The notes: a model not told the origin generated them from the sequence alone. DNA of 64,000 nucleotides from Cypionkella sp. (GCF_028290025.1 NZ_JAQGKQ010000049.1:1-64000); one strand, 5' to 3'. Numbered from the stretch's first letter, positions 32,193 through 42,154 are shown. Numbers and translations are program-made.

Positions 32193-33106
32193 GCGTTGAA
32201 ATTGTTGGGCCAGAGGCCGAGGCGCTGCTGTCATGGTCAGGGCTATGCGCGGCGATTGAGGCTGGACACCGACTGCCGCGCGCCGAGATTGACGATCTTT
32301 TCCTGTATCGTGGCGCAGATACCCTGTTGGACCGGGCGGCGTGGATTGATGGCCTCGGCGCGCTCGTGAAGGTTGCGACGCTCTGCGCTGGCAACCGTGA
32401 GTTGGGCCTGCCGACAGTTAACGGCGTGGTGACTTTGTTTGACGACCAGACTGGCGTGCTACAGGCGCTGGTGGACTTCCATTTGGTCACCAAGTGGAAA
32501 ACTGCGGGCGACAGCTTGCTTGCTGCCAGCAAACTCGCGCGCAAAGACAGCCGCAACATTCTTTTGGTCGGGGCGGGAGTGGTCGCGAAGTCGATGGTTG
32601 AGGCTTACGCATCGCTATTCCCCGATGCACGGTTCAGCATATGGAACCGCACGGCTGCCGGGGCGCAGGCGATGGCTGCGGCTGATCCGCGCCTGACGGC
32701 GGTCAGCGATCTTGCGGCTGCGGTGCGCGCGGCGGATGTGATTTGCACCGCGACGATGAGCACTACGCCGCTGATTAGGGGCGAGTGGCTGCAGCCGGGC
32801 CAGCACCTAGACCTGATCGGCGCTTATACTCCAGCGATGCGCGAGGCGGACGATGAGGTGATGCGGCGCGGTTCGGTGTTTGTCGATGCACGTGCGACCA
32901 CCCTGCACCATATTGGCGAGCTGATCGATCCGATTGCTAATGGAGTGATTTCCGAAGCGGAGATCAGGGCGGATTTTTATGATATCGCCAAGGGGTTATA
33001 CCGTCGCACTTCGGACGATGAAATCACTGTGGCGAAAAACGGCGGCGGCGCCCATCTGGATTTGATGACGGCGGCGTATATCTTGGCAGCTTGGCAAAAT
33101 CGTTGA
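32189..33106 (+). CDS. Ornithine cyclodeaminase / mu-crystallin family protein
   Basis: 305 residues. A Rossmann fold 'NILLVGAGVVAKSMVEAY' lies near residue 124, preceded by 'FHLVTKWKTAGDSLLA' with Lys and Thr residues that bind substrate and NAD in this family, and 'ADVICTATMSTTPLI' after it. Members include ornithine cyclodeaminase, alanine dehydrogenase and ketimine reductase, so the reaction cannot be fixed. It overlaps the HAD gene by 4 bases (ATGA). Confidence 0.87.
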   Translation: MSVEIVGPEAEALLSWSGLCAAIEAGHRLPRAEIDDLFLYRGADTLLDRAAWIDGLGALVKVATLCAGNRELGLPTVNGVVTLFDDQTGVLQALVDFHLVTKWKTAGDSLLAASKLARKDSRNILLVGAGVVAKSMVEAYASLFPDARFSIWNRTAAGAQAMAAADPRLTAVSDLAAAVRAADVICTATMSTTPLIRGEWLQPGQHLDLIGAYTPAMREADDEVMRRGSVFVDARATTLHHIGELIDPIANGVISEAEIRADFYDIAKGLYRRTSDDEITVAKNGGGAHLDLMTAAYILAAWQNR

Positions 33107-33188
33107 TTTGAGCGGGTAGAGACGCGACACCGTTTCGCGAAATGCTGAGTTATCAGCTCGTTAGGCAGATCACAGCGGTCTGAAAGAA

Positions 33189-33222
33189 TCGGTCGCTGCC
33201 TAGGGGTACGGACAGCGACCGA
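33189..33222. repeat. 10-bp perfect inverted repeat
   Basis: TCGGTCGCTG (33189-33198) and CAGCGACCGA (33213-33222), separated by 14 bases. It lies in the convergent gap between the OCD gene and the small reverse gene. It lacks a T-run, so it could be a rho-assisted terminator or a protein site. Confidence 0.5.
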
Positions 33223-33233
33223 CACCTCCGGCT

Positions 33234-33416
33234 TTATTTGGAGCCGCCGGAGGTTTTACCGCCGCGGGAATCGGCGGATTTGCTTTTGCTTTCTTTCGAG
33301 GATGAGCCGCCACGCGCGCCCCCGGCGGATTTACCTTCAGATTTGGCAGTGAAGCGACCGTCTTGGTCACGTGGCTGCCCGTTGTCTGAACCCGAGGTCG
33401 CCTTGGTGTTAGCCAT
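33234..33416 (-). CDS. Small low-complexity protein, 60 residues
   Basis: Reverse gene with a strong GGAGGA ribosome site about 8 bases before its ATG. The product is nearly all Ser, Gly, Lys, Arg, Asp and Thr ('DQDGRFTAKSEGKSAGGARG'), with no hydrophobic core, so it is probably disordered. 'DGRFTAK' recalls KGG-type stress proteins, which have repeated Gly-Gly/Lys. Function unknown. The strong ribosome site suggests high expression. Confidence 0.65.
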   Translation of the reverse strand: MANTKATSGSDNGQPRDQDGRFTAKSEGKSAGGARGGSSSKESKSKSADSRGGKTSGGSK

Positions 33417-33640
33417 GTTCTATTCCTCCAAAAATGAATTTCCTGTGGCGCGTTGCAAGTGGCACTATGCCCACACCCGGTTGAAACTCTGATTTGGAGT
33501 TATGGTTCCGCTTAAAAGCTGTCCGAACGCGCGCAGAAATCAACGTGGGCCGCCGAAGATGCGGAGAAGGTTGCAGCGCGAACGTTGCGAGATACCGAAA
33601 ACCCGCTGATTGCGCAGCCAAGTATTGCGCCGATTGTCGC

Positions 33641-35944
33641 TTAATTGAAGCGATTGTCGCGCGGGAAGCCCCGAGGTGCCATCCGCCCCGCCGTCGCGCG
33701 CGCGCCGATCCATTCGGCAAGCTCGGTTTCTGTCCGGGTCCGCCCCGCCGGGTCTTTCCAGACCAAACCAGCCGCGAGCACGAAAGTGGTGGCATCCGAC
33801 AGCCCGCCGTCTTTGTATTTTTGCAGCCGCACACCCTTGCCCTTGGCCATCTCGGGCAACTCTGCCAATGGGAACACCAGAACCTTGCGGTTATCACCGA
33901 CCACGGCAACATGATCGCCCGCCACTTTGCGGCAGATCGCAGTCTTCGCGCCGGCGCTTAGAGAGAGCACCTGCTTGCCGGCGCGGGTCTGCGCCAAAAC
34001 CTCGTCCGTGGTGACCACAAAGCCATCGCCAGCGGAGGAGGCGACCAGCAGCTTTTCACCGGGCCTGAAGATTTGCAGATCAACGATTTCGGAATCATTG
34101 GGCAGATCGACCATCAAGCGCACAGGTTCGCCCATGCCACGGCCACCGGGCAGGTTGACACCGATCAGCGTGTAAAAACGACCGTTCGCGCCGATCAGCA
34201 GGATTTTATCGGTGGTCTCGGCATGGAAAGCAAAGCGGGCGGTGTCGCCGTCTTTGAATTTCTGCTCGGTGGAGAGATCGACATGGCCCTTCAGCGCCCT
34301 GATCCAGCCCATTTGGCTGCAAACCACGGTGATCGGCTCGCGTTCAATCATCGCCTCAAAGCTGACTTCTTCAACATCGCCTGCCTCAGCGAAGGCGGTG
34401 CGGCGTTTGCCGATCACAGTGGCTTTGCCGAATTTGCGGCGAATGTCGTCAAGTTCAACGCCAATCTGCACCCACTGCAGAGCATCGCTTTCCAAGAGGT
34501 CAACCAGCGCGGCGCGTTCGGCCATCAAAGCGTCACGCTCGGCCAGCAGTTCCATTTCCTCTAGCCGCCGCAAAGAGCGCAGGCGCATGTTTAGGATGGC
34601 CTCGGTCTGCACCTCGGTCAGTTCGCCATCGCCGGGCTTTGGCGGCACGTAATCCTTCTCGGACATCGCGCGTTTGTGCGGCTTGCCCCAGCTTTCGGCC
34701 ATCAAAGCGGCCTTCGGATCATCATCGTAGCGGATGATGTCGATGACGCGATCGAGGTTCAGGAAGGTGATAATGAAGCCTTCGAGCACCTCTAGGCGGT
34801 GGTCAATTTTTTCCATCCGGTGCGTGCTGCGGCGCTTCAGCACGTCACGGCGGTGATCGAGGAAGGCGCGCAGGACTTCTTTCAGGCTACAGACCTTCGG
34901 CTGCCGCCCGTCGATCAGCACGTTCATGTTCAGGCTAAACCGCGCTTCAAGGTCCGAAGTTTTGAACAACGCCGCCATCAGCATATCGGCTTCAACCGTG
35001 CGCGAGCGGGGTTCCAGCACGATGCGGATATCGTCAGCGGATTCGTCGCGGACATCGGCGAGCAGGGGGATGCGCTTGGTCTGGATCAGTTCGGCCAGCT
35101 TTTCGATCAGCTTGGATTTCTGCACCTGATAAGGGATTTCGGTGATGATAATCTGCCAAGTGCCGCGGCCCAAATCCTCAACATGCCACTTCGCGCGGGT
35201 GCGAAAGCTGCCACGCCCGGTGCGGTAGGCTTCGAGCATCGTCGCGCGCGGCTCGATCATAGTGCCGCCGGTGGGGAAATCGGGACCGGGGATGATATCG
35301 ACAAGGGCATCATCGCTGATCGCGGGATCAGCCATCATCGCGTGGCAACCGAGGATCAGTTCTTCAAGGTTATGCGGCGGGATGTTGGTCGCCATGCCAA
35401 CCGCGATACCCGACGAGCCATTCGCCAGCAGATTGGGGAAGGCGGCGGGCATCACCACGGGCTCTTCGAGCGTGCCGTCATAGTTCGGGCGGAAATCGAC
35501 GGCGTTCTCGGTCAGCCCCTCCATCAGGGTTTCGGCGATCGCGGTCAGGCGGGCTTCGGTGTAACGGCTGGCTGCTGGGTTATCGCCGTCGATGTTGCCG
35601 AAGTTGCCCTGGCCATCGACCAACGGGTAGCGGACGTTGAAATCTTGCGCGAGCCGCGCCATCGCGTCGTAAATCGCGCTATCGCCATGCGGGTGATAAT
35701 TGCCCATCACGTCGCCGCTGATCTTCGCTGATTTGCGGAAAGCACTGGTCGCCGATAGCCTAAGTTCCCGCATTGCATAGAGAATCCGGCGGTGCACTGG
35801 CTTGAGGCCATCACGCGCATCCGGCAAGGCGCGGTGCATGATCGTGGACAAAGCATAGGTCAGATAGCGTTCACCAATCGCGCGGGCCAAAGGCTCGGCA
35901 AGGGTAATCGGCTCTATCTTGGGATCATCTTCGGCGTCGGACAT
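33641..35944 (-). CDS. parC: DNA topoisomerase IV subunit A
   Basis: 767 residues, the cleavage subunit of topoisomerase IV, which unlinks replicated chromosomes. The catalytic Tyr128 is in '[11 protein letters not shown]', and the quinolone-determining stretch '[15 protein letters not shown]' has Ser89 and Asp93 (equivalent to E. coli Ser80 and Glu84). '[21 protein letters not shown]' opens the domain. The C-terminal third is a beta-pinwheel typical of ParC, less regular than GyrA and without a GyrA box. ParE is not adjacent. It diverges from the SH3 gene. Confidence 0.96.
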   Translation of the reverse strand: MSDAEDDPKIEPITLAEPLARAIGERYLTYALSTIMHRALPDARDGLKPVHRRILYAMRELRLSATSAFRKSAKISGDVMGNYHPHGDSAIYDAMARLAQDFNVRYPLVDGQGNFGNIDGDNPAASRYTEARLTAIAETLMEGLTENAVDFRPNYDGTLEEPVVMPAAFPNLLANGSSGIAVGMATNIPPHNLEELILGCHAMMADPAISDDALVDIIPGPDFPTGGTMIEPRATMLEAYRTGRGSFRTRAKWHVEDLGRGTWQIIITEIPYQVQKSKLIEKLAELIQTKRIPLLADVRDESADDIRIVLEPRSRTVEADMLMAALFKTSDLEARFSLNMNVLIDGRQPKVCSLKEVLRAFLDHRRDVLKRRSTHRMEKIDHRLEVLEGFIITFLNLDRVIDIIRYDDDPKAALMAESWGKPHKRAMSEKDYVPPKPGDGELTEVQTEAILNMRLRSLRRLEEMELLAERDALMAERAALVDLLESDALQWVQIGVELDDIRRKFGKATVIGKRRTAFAEAGDVEEVSFEAMIEREPITVVCSQMGWIRALKGHVDLSTEQKFKDGDTARFAFHAETTDKILLIGANGRFYTLIGVNLPGGRGMGEPVRLMVDLPNDSEIVDLQIFRPGEKLLVASSAGDGFVVTTDEVLAQTRAGKQVLSLSAGAKTAICRKVAGDHVAVVGDNRKVLVFPLAELPEMAKGKGVRLQKYKDGGLSDATTFVLAAGLVWKDPAGRTRTETELAEWIGARATAGRMAPRGFPRDNRFN

Positions 35945-36101
35945 GGATGTGGTGTAGAGCGGGGCCGTGGCCTGGTCCAGCGGGAAAACGAAAGGTGAGA
36001 ACGCAGATTACATCGTTTACGGGGAAAAATCGCTACTTTTTCCACTCGAATGTGGCTAACCTTATGCTATGGCTGCTGCCATTCAGCGGAGTGCCTGTGC
36101 G

Positions 36102-36560
36102 ATGTTTAAGCTTACGTTTTTTCTATGCGCGGGACTGTTCGCGGTGATGTATTTGGGCGGAGCCGATCGCGGTCAGCAACGCTTTGGTTTGATTGCCAAG
36201 ACGCCCGTTGCGGGACCCGGAGAGACTTTGGCGAAAGTGGTCGAAGTCGTGCCCGCGCCTGCTATTTTGTCGGTGACCGAGGCGAATTTCGTGCCGGATG
36301 TGCCGCTGATCGCCGCGCCGCCGGTTGAATCCATCGCTGACGCCTCATCGCCAAAGCCAGCTTTGATGATGGTCGTGACCGCGAAAACCGCCAATGTGCG
36401 GTCCGGTCCGGGTAAGGATTTTGAGGTGGTGGAGCGTTTGGTGCGCGGCGAATCTGTGCTGGTGGTCAGTCAAGGCGAAGGCGCGGATGACTGGTCGCTG
36501 ATCCGAATCGAGGGCGACGGGGTTGAGGGATATGTTGCCTCGCGTCTGTTGCGGCAGTGA
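36102..36560 (+). CDS. SH3-domain protein, exported
   Basis: 152 residues with an N-terminal hydrophobic segment ('FFLCAGLFAVMYLGG') acting as signal or anchor, a Pro/Val-rich linker, then a bacterial SH3 domain (about 90-150) showing 'VTAKTANVRSGPGKDFEVVERLVRGE' split at its loop, and 'GVEGYVASRLL'. Such domains bind peptidoglycan or proteins in the periplasm. Start 36102 (MFKLTF) is preferred to 36069. It is alone between divergent parC and the SDR gene. Confidence 0.85.
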   Translation: MFKLTFFLCAGLFAVMYLGGADRGQQRFGLIAKTPVAGPGETLAKVVEVVPAPAILSVTEANFVPDVPLIAAPPVESIADASSPKPALMMVVTAKTANVRSGPGKDFEVVERLVRGESVLVVSQGEGADDWSLIRIEGDGVEGYVASRLLRQ

Positions 36561-36666
36561 TTTGAGACCAATGCCAGACCTATCGCTTCTGCCAATCGGG
36601 AACTGAATGATTGTCGAACGCTGCTGCTGCGCCTAATGAGGGGCAAAACCCACAAAGGGCGCAGGC

Positions 36667-37491
36667 ATGGAACGCACGATTTTGATCACAGGATGCTCGT
36701 CGGGCATCGGGCTTGACGCAGCCAGAGGCTTACGCGCGCGCGGTTGGCGGGTGTTTGCGACCTGTCGGCAAGAACCCGACTGCGAGCGTTTGCGGGCCGA
36801 GGGCTTGGAAAGTTTCGTGCTGGATTACGCCGATGAGGCGAGCGTCGAGGCGGCGGTCGCCGAGGTTGTGACGCGCACCGGCGGCAAGCTGGATGCTCTG
36901 TATAATAACGGTGCTTTTGCCTGCCCGGGCGCTGTGGAAGATCTGCCGCGCGGGGCGTTGCGGGCGATTTTTGAGACCAACCTGTTTGGCTGCCACGACC
37001 TGACGCGCCGGGTGATTCCCTTGATGCGGGCGCAGGGTGGCGGTCGGATTATCAACTGTTCCTCGGTGCTTGGTCTGGTGGCGTTGAAATGGCGCGGTGC
37101 TTATGTGGCGACGAAATTCGCGATGGAAGGGCTGACGGACGTGCTGCGGATTGAGATGGCCGACACTGGCATCAAGGTGATCTTGATCGAGCCGGGTCCG
37201 ATTGGCACCTCGATCCGCGAAAAGGCGATTCCGCATTTTGAGCGTTGGATTGATTGGCAGAACTCGGCACGGTCAGCGGAATACGCGGCACTGCGCGGGC
37301 GCTTATATGAGGCGGGGCCGAAGGATCGCTGGCAGTTGCCGGCTTCGGCGGTGACCGAAAAGCTTATCCACGCGCTCGAATCTGCGCGACCGAAGGCGCG
37401 TTACTATGTCACGATGCCGACGCATCTGATGGGCTTTGCACGGCGCATTCTGCCCACTAGGTTGCTGGATTGGATGATTGCAAAGGGCTGA
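36667..37491 (+). CDS. Short-chain dehydrogenase/reductase
   Basis: 274 residues, classical SDR. The nucleotide motif 'LITGCSSGIGLDAARGL' is near residue 6, 'LYNNGAFACPG' follows the NAG position, and the catalytic Ser-Tyr-Lys are in 'INCSSVLGL' and 'YVATKFAMEG'. Asp/Arg residues after strand 2 ('ATCRQEP') hint at NADP use. The C-terminus is extended ('MPTHLMGFARRILPTRLL'). The substrate is unknown; relatives act on steroids or retinoids and on acylglycerols. It is 64 bases before the small HIG1-like gene. Confidence 0.87.
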   Translation: MERTILITGCSSGIGLDAARGLRARGWRVFATCRQEPDCERLRAEGLESFVLDYADEASVEAAVAEVVTRTGGKLDALYNNGAFACPGAVEDLPRGALRAIFETNLFGCHDLTRRVIPLMRAQGGGRIINCSSVLGLVALKWRGAYVATKFAMEGLTDVLRIEMADTGIKVILIEPGPIGTSIREKAIPHFERWIDWQNSARSAEYAALRGRLYEAGPKDRWQLPASAVTEKLIHALESARPKARYYVTMPTHLMGFARRILPTRLLDWMIAKG

Positions 37492-37555
37492 TGGGTTTTC
37501 CAGTTCGCTTTTGCGCCGCCAACGCCTAAATCAAGGCAAGCGAAAGGAGCCCACC

Positions 37556-37765
37556 ATGCTCAGCGACCCAATTTTCACCATCGGCATTCTCGCATGTTTT
37601 CTCGTGCTTATCATCCTGATGATCGGCATCGGCAGCTTTGCCAAGGGTGGCGAATTTCATCGCAAAAACTCTAACCGGCTGATGCGATACCGGATCATCG
37701 CGCAAGCCGGGGCGGTTATCATCATCGTCGGTTACGCCTATTTGCGCAGCCGCGGAGGCAACTGA
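37556..37765 (+). CDS. Twin-transmembrane small protein (HIG1-domain)
   Basis: 69 residues with two membrane helices ('FTIGILACFLVLIILMIGIGSF' and 'AQAGAVIIIVGYAYL') joined by a polar loop 'AKGGEFHRKNSNRLMRYRI'. This is the HIG1 plan; in mitochondria such proteins assist cytochrome oxidase assembly, and bacterial ones are uncharacterised. AAAGGAG precedes ATG 37556. The cobalamin adenosyltransferase gene starts on its stop codon, so they are co-translated. Confidence 0.82.
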   Translation: MLSDPIFTIGILACFLVLIILMIGIGSFAKGGEFHRKNSNRLMRYRIIAQAGAVIIIVGYAYLRSRGGN

Positions 37766-38337
37766 TGGTCGTTCTGTCGAAGATTTACACCAAGACTGGC
37801 GACACCGGCGAAACTGCTTTGGGCAATGGTGTTCGAGTGGCGAAGCACTCGGCGCGGGTCAGCGCCTATGGCACGGTCGATGAGACCAACGCCACAGTTG
37901 GGCTGGCGCGGCAACACTCCAGTGGTGATATCGACGCGGCGTTGCAACGGATATCCAACGACTTGTTCGATCTCGGAGCCGATCTTTGCACGCCTGATAT
38001 GGAGAAGGATGCGACTGCGGCCTACCCGCCGTTGCGGATGATTGCGGCGCAGGTTGATCGGCTTGAGGCTGAAATTGACGCGATGAATGCCCGTTTGACG
38101 CCTTTGCGCAGCTTCATCCTGCCGGGTGGCTCGGCTTTGGCCGCGCAAATGCATCTGTGCCGGACGGTTTGCAGGCGGGCGGAGCGGTTGGTGGTGGAAC
38201 TCTCAACCATGGAAGCGGTGAACCCCGAGGCTGTGAAATACCTCAATCGCCTGTCAGACTGGTTTTTTGTTGCCGGGCGCATCGCCAACAACGACGGCAA
38301 AGACGACGTGCTGTGGGTGCCCGGCCTTACCCGCTAG
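37765..38337 (+). CDS. pduO: Cob(I)alamin adenosyltransferase, PduO type
   Basis: 190 residues. N-terminal ATP-binding motif 'IYTKTGDTGETALGNG', then 'VSAYGTVDETNATVGLA', and the signature 'CRTVCRRAERLVVEL' with the Arg residues of the active site and 'NRLSDWFFVAGRIAN'. It forms adenosylcobalamin from ATP and cob(I)alamin for mutases such as methylmalonyl-CoA and ethylmalonyl-CoA mutase, which fits the mcd gene elsewhere in the window. Start overlaps the previous stop by one base. Confidence 0.92.
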   Translation: MVVLSKIYTKTGDTGETALGNGVRVAKHSARVSAYGTVDETNATVGLARQHSSGDIDAALQRISNDLFDLGADLCTPDMEKDATAAYPPLRMIAAQVDRLEAEIDAMNARLTPLRSFILPGGSALAAQMHLCRTVCRRAERLVVELSTMEAVNPEAVKYLNRLSDWFFVAGRIANNDGKDDVLWVPGLTR

Positions 38338-38454
38338 ACGCGACGCGGTGCCGCGTATTTCTGTCGGTTTTGGTCTGTTATGGGCGGGCTCAACACGATA
38401 TGACACCTGCGAGAGCTTGGGCGGCCTTCGGGCCAATGAACGGAGATATACGCG

Positions 38455-39216
38455 ATGAAGGTTCTTGTGCCTGTCAAACGTGTGATCGACTACAACGTGA
38501 AAGTGCGCGTGAAAGCGGACGGTTCCGGGGTTGATCTGGCCAATGTAAAAATGTCGATGAATCCGTTTGACGAGATCGCAGTCGAAGAAGCGATACGGCT
38601 GAAGGAAAAAGGCGTCGTGACCGAAGTTGTTGTGGTGTCGATTGGCGTGAAACAAAGCCAAGAAACCCTGCGCACTGCTTTGGCGATGGGCGCCGATCGC
38701 GCGATCCTGATCGAAGCGACCGACAACGTGCATACCGATATCGAGCCGCTTTCAGTCGCTAAATTGCTGGCAGCCGTGGTGCGCGAAGAAGCGCCCGGTT
38801 TGGTGCTGTGTGGCAAACAAGCCATTGACAACGATATGAATGCCACTGGGCAAATGCTGTCGGCTTTGCTCGGCTGGAGCCAAGCGACGTTCATTTCGGA
38901 ACTGGCGATTGATGGCGACAAGGCGGTTGTCACCCGCGAAGTAGATGGCGGTTTGCAAACGATTTCGGTGCAAATGCCGACGATCGTTTCGGTCGATTTG
39001 CGCCTGAACGAGCCACGCTACGCAAGCCTGCCGAACATTATGAAAGCCAAGGCCAAGCCGCTGGCGATCAAAACTCCAGCGGATTTCGGCGTTGATGTCA
39101 CTCCGCGTTTGAATATCGTCAAAACCGTTGAACCTGCGGGCCGCAAAGCTGGCGTCAAAGTGGGCTCGGTTGACGAGCTGATCGCAAAACTTAAAGACGA
39201 AGCGGGGGTGATCTGA
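38455..39216 (+). CDS. etfB: Electron transfer flavoprotein, beta subunit
   Basis: 253 residues. ETF-beta carries AMP and forms the FAD-containing ETF with EtfA, taking electrons from acyl-CoA dehydrogenases to the quinone pool. The start '[19 protein letters not shown]' and '[19 protein letters not shown]' are the family signature, followed by '[20 protein letters not shown]'. GGAG precedes the ATG. It overlaps etfA by one base. It serves Mcd and other dehydrogenases. Confidence 0.97.
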   Translation: MKVLVPVKRVIDYNVKVRVKADGSGVDLANVKMSMNPFDEIAVEEAIRLKEKGVVTEVVVVSIGVKQSQETLRTALAMGADRAILIEATDNVHTDIEPLSVAKLLAAVVREEAPGLVLCGKQAIDNDMNATGQMLSALLGWSQATFISELAIDGDKAVVTREVDGGLQTISVQMPTIVSVDLRLNEPRYASLPNIMKAKAKPLAIKTPADFGVDVTPRLNIVKTVEPAGRKAGVKVGSVDELIAKLKDEAGVI

Positions 39217-40142
39217 TGGCCGTTCTGCTGATTGCGGATGTAAACGAAGGCGCTTTGGCGACCGATGCAGTGGCGAAAACCTTAGCCGCCGTTGCTGGTT
39301 TGGGTGAAGTGCATGTGTTGGTGGCTGGTAGCGGTGGCGAGGCGGCGGCGGCCGAGGCTGCGACGTTGTCCGGCGTATCCAAAGTGTTGTTCGCCGATGA
39401 TCATGCGTATTGTCACGGTATGGCGGAGTCTACCGCCGCGTTGGTGGTGTCTTTGGCAGGTGATTACAGCCACATCTGTGGTGCAGCTACCGCGTCTAAC
39501 AAGAACGTGCTGCCACGGGTCGCCGCTTTGCTTGACGTCATGGTGATGTCGGATGTGACCGCTGTGATCGACGCCGATACGTTTGAGCGTCCGATCTACG
39601 CTGGTAACGCTGTGCAAACCGTCAAATCGGCGGATGCGAAGAAGGTGCTTACCGTTCGCACCGCGACTTTCACGGCTGTCGAGGCGACCGGCTCTGCTGC
39701 GATTGAGAAAATCGCCGGGCCGGGTGAAGCGGGTCTGTCGGCTTGGGTTGAGGATAAAACCGCAACTTCGGATCGGCCAGAACTGACGAGCGCGGGTATC
39801 GTGGTGTCGGGTGGCCGTGGGGTTGGCAGCAAAGAAAACTTCGATCTGATCGAACAGTTGGCCGATAAGCTGGGCGCTGCCGTTGGTGCTTCGCGTGCGG
39901 CAGTGGATTCGGGCTACGCGCCGAATGACTGGCAAGTGGGGCAGACTGGTAAGGTCGTGGCACCGCAGTTGTATGTGGCCGTCGGGATTTCTGGCGCAAT
40001 TCAGCACCTTGCCGGTATGAAGGACAGCAAAGTTATCGTCGCCATCAATAAAGATGAAGAAGCGCCGATCTTCCAAGTAGCGGATTACGGGCTGGTGGGT
40101 GATTTGTTCACCATCTTGCCGGACCTGATCCAAAAGCTGTAA
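39216..40142 (+). CDS. etfA: Electron transfer flavoprotein, alpha subunit
   Basis: 308 residues. The C-terminal FAD domain has 'VVSGGRGVGSKENFDLIEQLA' and the family signature 'YVAVGISGAIQHLAGMKDSK' followed by 'VAINKDEEAPIFQVADYGLVGD'. The N-terminal domain is similar in fold to EtfB. It starts one base into the etfB stop. A strong terminator follows. Confidence 0.97.
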   Translation: MAVLLIADVNEGALATDAVAKTLAAVAGLGEVHVLVAGSGGEAAAAEAATLSGVSKVLFADDHAYCHGMAESTAALVVSLAGDYSHICGAATASNKNVLPRVAALLDVMVMSDVTAVIDADTFERPIYAGNAVQTVKSADAKKVLTVRTATFTAVEATGSAAIEKIAGPGEAGLSAWVEDKTATSDRPELTSAGIVVSGGRGVGSKENFDLIEQLADKLGAAVGASRAAVDSGYAPNDWQVGQTGKVVAPQLYVAVGISGAIQHLAGMKDSKVIVAINKDEEAPIFQVADYGLVGDLFTILPDLIQKL

Positions 40143-40161
40143 GTCGGTCTGCTATTAGATA

Positions 40162-40189
40162 AAAGGGCGCCGCGTGGCGCCCTTTTTAC
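40162..40189. terminator. Intrinsic terminator of etfBA
   Basis: AAAGGGCGCC (40162-40171) pairs perfectly with GGCGCCCTTT (40176-40185) around a GCGT tetraloop, followed by T residues. It also touches the 3' end of the converging DUF6473 gene and can act in both directions. Confidence 0.92.
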
Positions 40190-41013
40190 ATCAACTGATG
40201 GATGACTGGTATCAGTAGATCGGCGACCTCTTGATGTGCAGCAGGCCCCGGCAGACCCGCTGCAGCAGGAGCCTCCATCGGCGCGAAGGCCATACCGTCA
40301 ACACCTTGCGAGTTGGCCGCAGGACTGAACACAGCTTCAACATAAGCAGCGCTTGGCGGCTGGACGGCGTGGATCATCTCTCGGTCGATCAGCAGAGGAT
40401 TGCGCGTAAGATCCGCCTTGCGGGCGGGCGGGGGCGGCGGCTGGTCCGACACCCACAGAAGTATCGTGCGCGGGCCAAGCCGGGACAGCAGTAGTTTCAT
40501 CCGAGCGACCCAAGCCGCGCGAAGTTCTTCGGCGATGACTTCAAACTTGTCGGCTGAGGCTTGTTGCAGCGACATCAGAACGTGGCGCGTGAAGTTGAAC
40601 TCGGTGAAATCGACGCGCGGAAAGATCGCCCGCAGCAGCGGCGTCGCGCCCAGAAACCGATCATTGCGGCGCGGATGCACGGCGTAATAACGGTTCGACA
40701 GGTTTTGCGCACCGAGGATCTGCACCACGGTCACAGTGGCTTTGGCGGCAATCTCTGTTACGGCGACTTCGTTCAGAAATACGTCTGGCCCTGCGTTCAT
40801 GCAGCCGAGATTGGCCACCGGAAGCCCCAGCTCCCGTTCAATGAGGTCCGGGAATGGCAGGGGCACGAATTTGCCGTAGGTTTCCGTGCCGCCAAGGACC
40901 GCCACATAGGCCCGCTCAATATCTCGCTTTGGCCCGCGGAACAGCACCCGCGAACTGCCATATCGGCACGGAAAATAGTCCAGCGACCCCTCGCCGGGAA
41001 AAATATACGCCAT
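40186..41013 (-). CDS. DUF6473-family protein
   Basis: 275 residues. The opening '[25 protein letters not shown]' (with its internal Cys) and '[20 protein letters not shown]' are the family hallmarks, known mainly from Rhodobacterales. A '[12 protein letters not shown]' segment follows. It looks like a SGNH-hydrolase-related fold (first block G-T-E-T, third block N-A-G), but no function is established. Start 41013 (MAYIF) is taken over 41040. Confidence 0.75.
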   Translation of the reverse strand: MAYIFPGEGSLDYFPCRYGSSRVLFRGPKRDIERAYVAVLGGTETYGKFVPLPFPDLIERELGLPVANLGCMNAGPDVFLNEVAVTEIAAKATVTVVQILGAQNLSNRYYAVHPRRNDRFLGATPLLRAIFPRVDFTEFNFTRHVLMSLQQASADKFEVIAEELRAAWVARMKLLLSRLGPRTILLWVSDQPPPPPARKADLTRNPLLIDREMIHAVQPPSAAYVEAVFSPAANSQGVDGMAFAPMEAPAAAGLPGPAAHQEVADLLIPVIHQLM

Positions 41014-41175
41014 AGCCCACCCAATCGTCTTCATACCCAAGATCGACTTTGCCCGAATCGCCTTACCGAATTGCTAATGCGTGCATTTATGGCGAATTGT
41101 TCGGACCCGCCGCAGGGTTGCACCTGCCTGCGTTGGCTGCGTATTGTGCCGCACAGCAGCATGGGGACGTTTGGG

Positions 41176-42051
41176 ATGGAAATCAGGTCGGTTGGCATCG
41201 TTGGGGCGGGGCAGATGGGCAACGGGATTGCGCATGTGTTCGCGCAGGCCGGGTTCGAGGTGTTGCTGAACGATGTGAACCCCGAGATGCTGGGCAAGGC
41301 TATCGCCACTATCGACAAGAATATGGAGCGGCAGGTTTCGCGGGGCAAACTGGCTGCTGAAGACAAGGCTGCGGCGATGGGGCGGATCAGGACGACGCAG
41401 GTTTTGGCTGATCTGGGGCCGTTGGATCTGGTGATTGAGGCGGCTACGGAGAAGGAAGCCATCAAGAACGCGATCTTTGACGGGCTGTTGCCGCATTTGG
41501 GGCCGGATACTATTTTGACGTCCAATACCTCGTCGATCTCGATCACGCGGCTGGCGAGCCGGACGGATCGGCCGGAGAAGTTCATGGGGTTCCACTTTAT
41601 GAACCCGGTGCCGGTGATGCAGCTGGTGGAGCTGATCCGGGGCATTGCGACCGACAAGGCGACCTATGATACGTTGCTGGCTGTGGTGGGCAAATTGGGG
41701 AAAACGGCGGCGAGCGCCGAGGATTTCCCGGCGTTCATTGTGAACCGGATTTTGATGCCGATGATCAATGAGGCGGTTTATACTTTGTATGAGGGGGTCG
41801 GCTCGGTGAAGTCGATTGATGAGTCGCTGAAATTGGGGGCCAATCATCCGATGGGGCCGCTGGAATTGGCGGATTTTATCGGCCTCGATACCTGCCTGGC
41901 GATTATGAATGTGCTGCATGAGGGGCTTGGCGATACGAAATATCGGCCGTGCCCGCTGCTGGCAAAATATGTTGAGGCGGGCTGGTTGGGCCGTAAGACT
42001 CAGCGTGGCTTTTATGATTATCGCGGCGAGGTGCCGGTTCCGACCCGGTAG
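41176..42051 (+). CDS. hbd: 3-hydroxybutyryl-CoA dehydrogenase
   Basis: 291 residues. NAD-binding '[19 protein letters not shown]' at the N-terminus, '[13 protein letters not shown]' and '[17 protein letters not shown]' with the catalytic His-Glu surroundings, and the C-terminal '[17 protein letters not shown]'. It oxidises 3-hydroxyacyl-CoA and is used in polyhydroxybutyrate and acetyl-CoA metabolism. GGGGAC at 41163-41168 supports start 41176; an ATG at 41161 is possible. It stands alone. Confidence 0.95.
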   Translation: MEIRSVGIVGAGQMGNGIAHVFAQAGFEVLLNDVNPEMLGKAIATIDKNMERQVSRGKLAAEDKAAAMGRIRTTQVLADLGPLDLVIEAATEKEAIKNAIFDGLLPHLGPDTILTSNTSSISITRLASRTDRPEKFMGFHFMNPVPVMQLVELIRGIATDKATYDTLLAVVGKLGKTAASAEDFPAFIVNRILMPMINEAVYTLYEGVGSVKSIDESLKLGANHPMGPLELADFIGLDTCLAIMNVLHEGLGDTKYRPCPLLAKYVEAGWLGRKTQRGFYDYRGEVPVPTR

Positions 42052-42135
42052 GATGTCCATGCGTGGACAGATTTGCGCTTCAGTAAAATCAATGGGTTAA
42101 GAGGGGGTGGTTTGCGAAGTTTTAACGCTTCCGTC
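42052..42135 (+). repeat. Dispersed intergenic repeat, copy C
   Basis: TGTCCAT directly before GCGTGGAC (42054-42068), then TAAAATCAATGGGTTAA (42084-42100), then GTTTTAAC. It follows the hbd stop immediately. Offset and order match copy A exactly. Confidence 0.65.
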
Positions 42136-42154
42136 GATTTCCCCCATTCAAACC

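Noticed and set aside
33633..33660. Repeated CGATTGTCGC at the 3' end of parC
   Set aside because: Two short copies around the parC stop; too brief to call a repeat and partly within coding sequence.
34799..35731. A 310-residue forward open frame opposite parC
   Set aside because: Antisense of parC; His/Gln/Arg-rich composition typical of an antisense frame.
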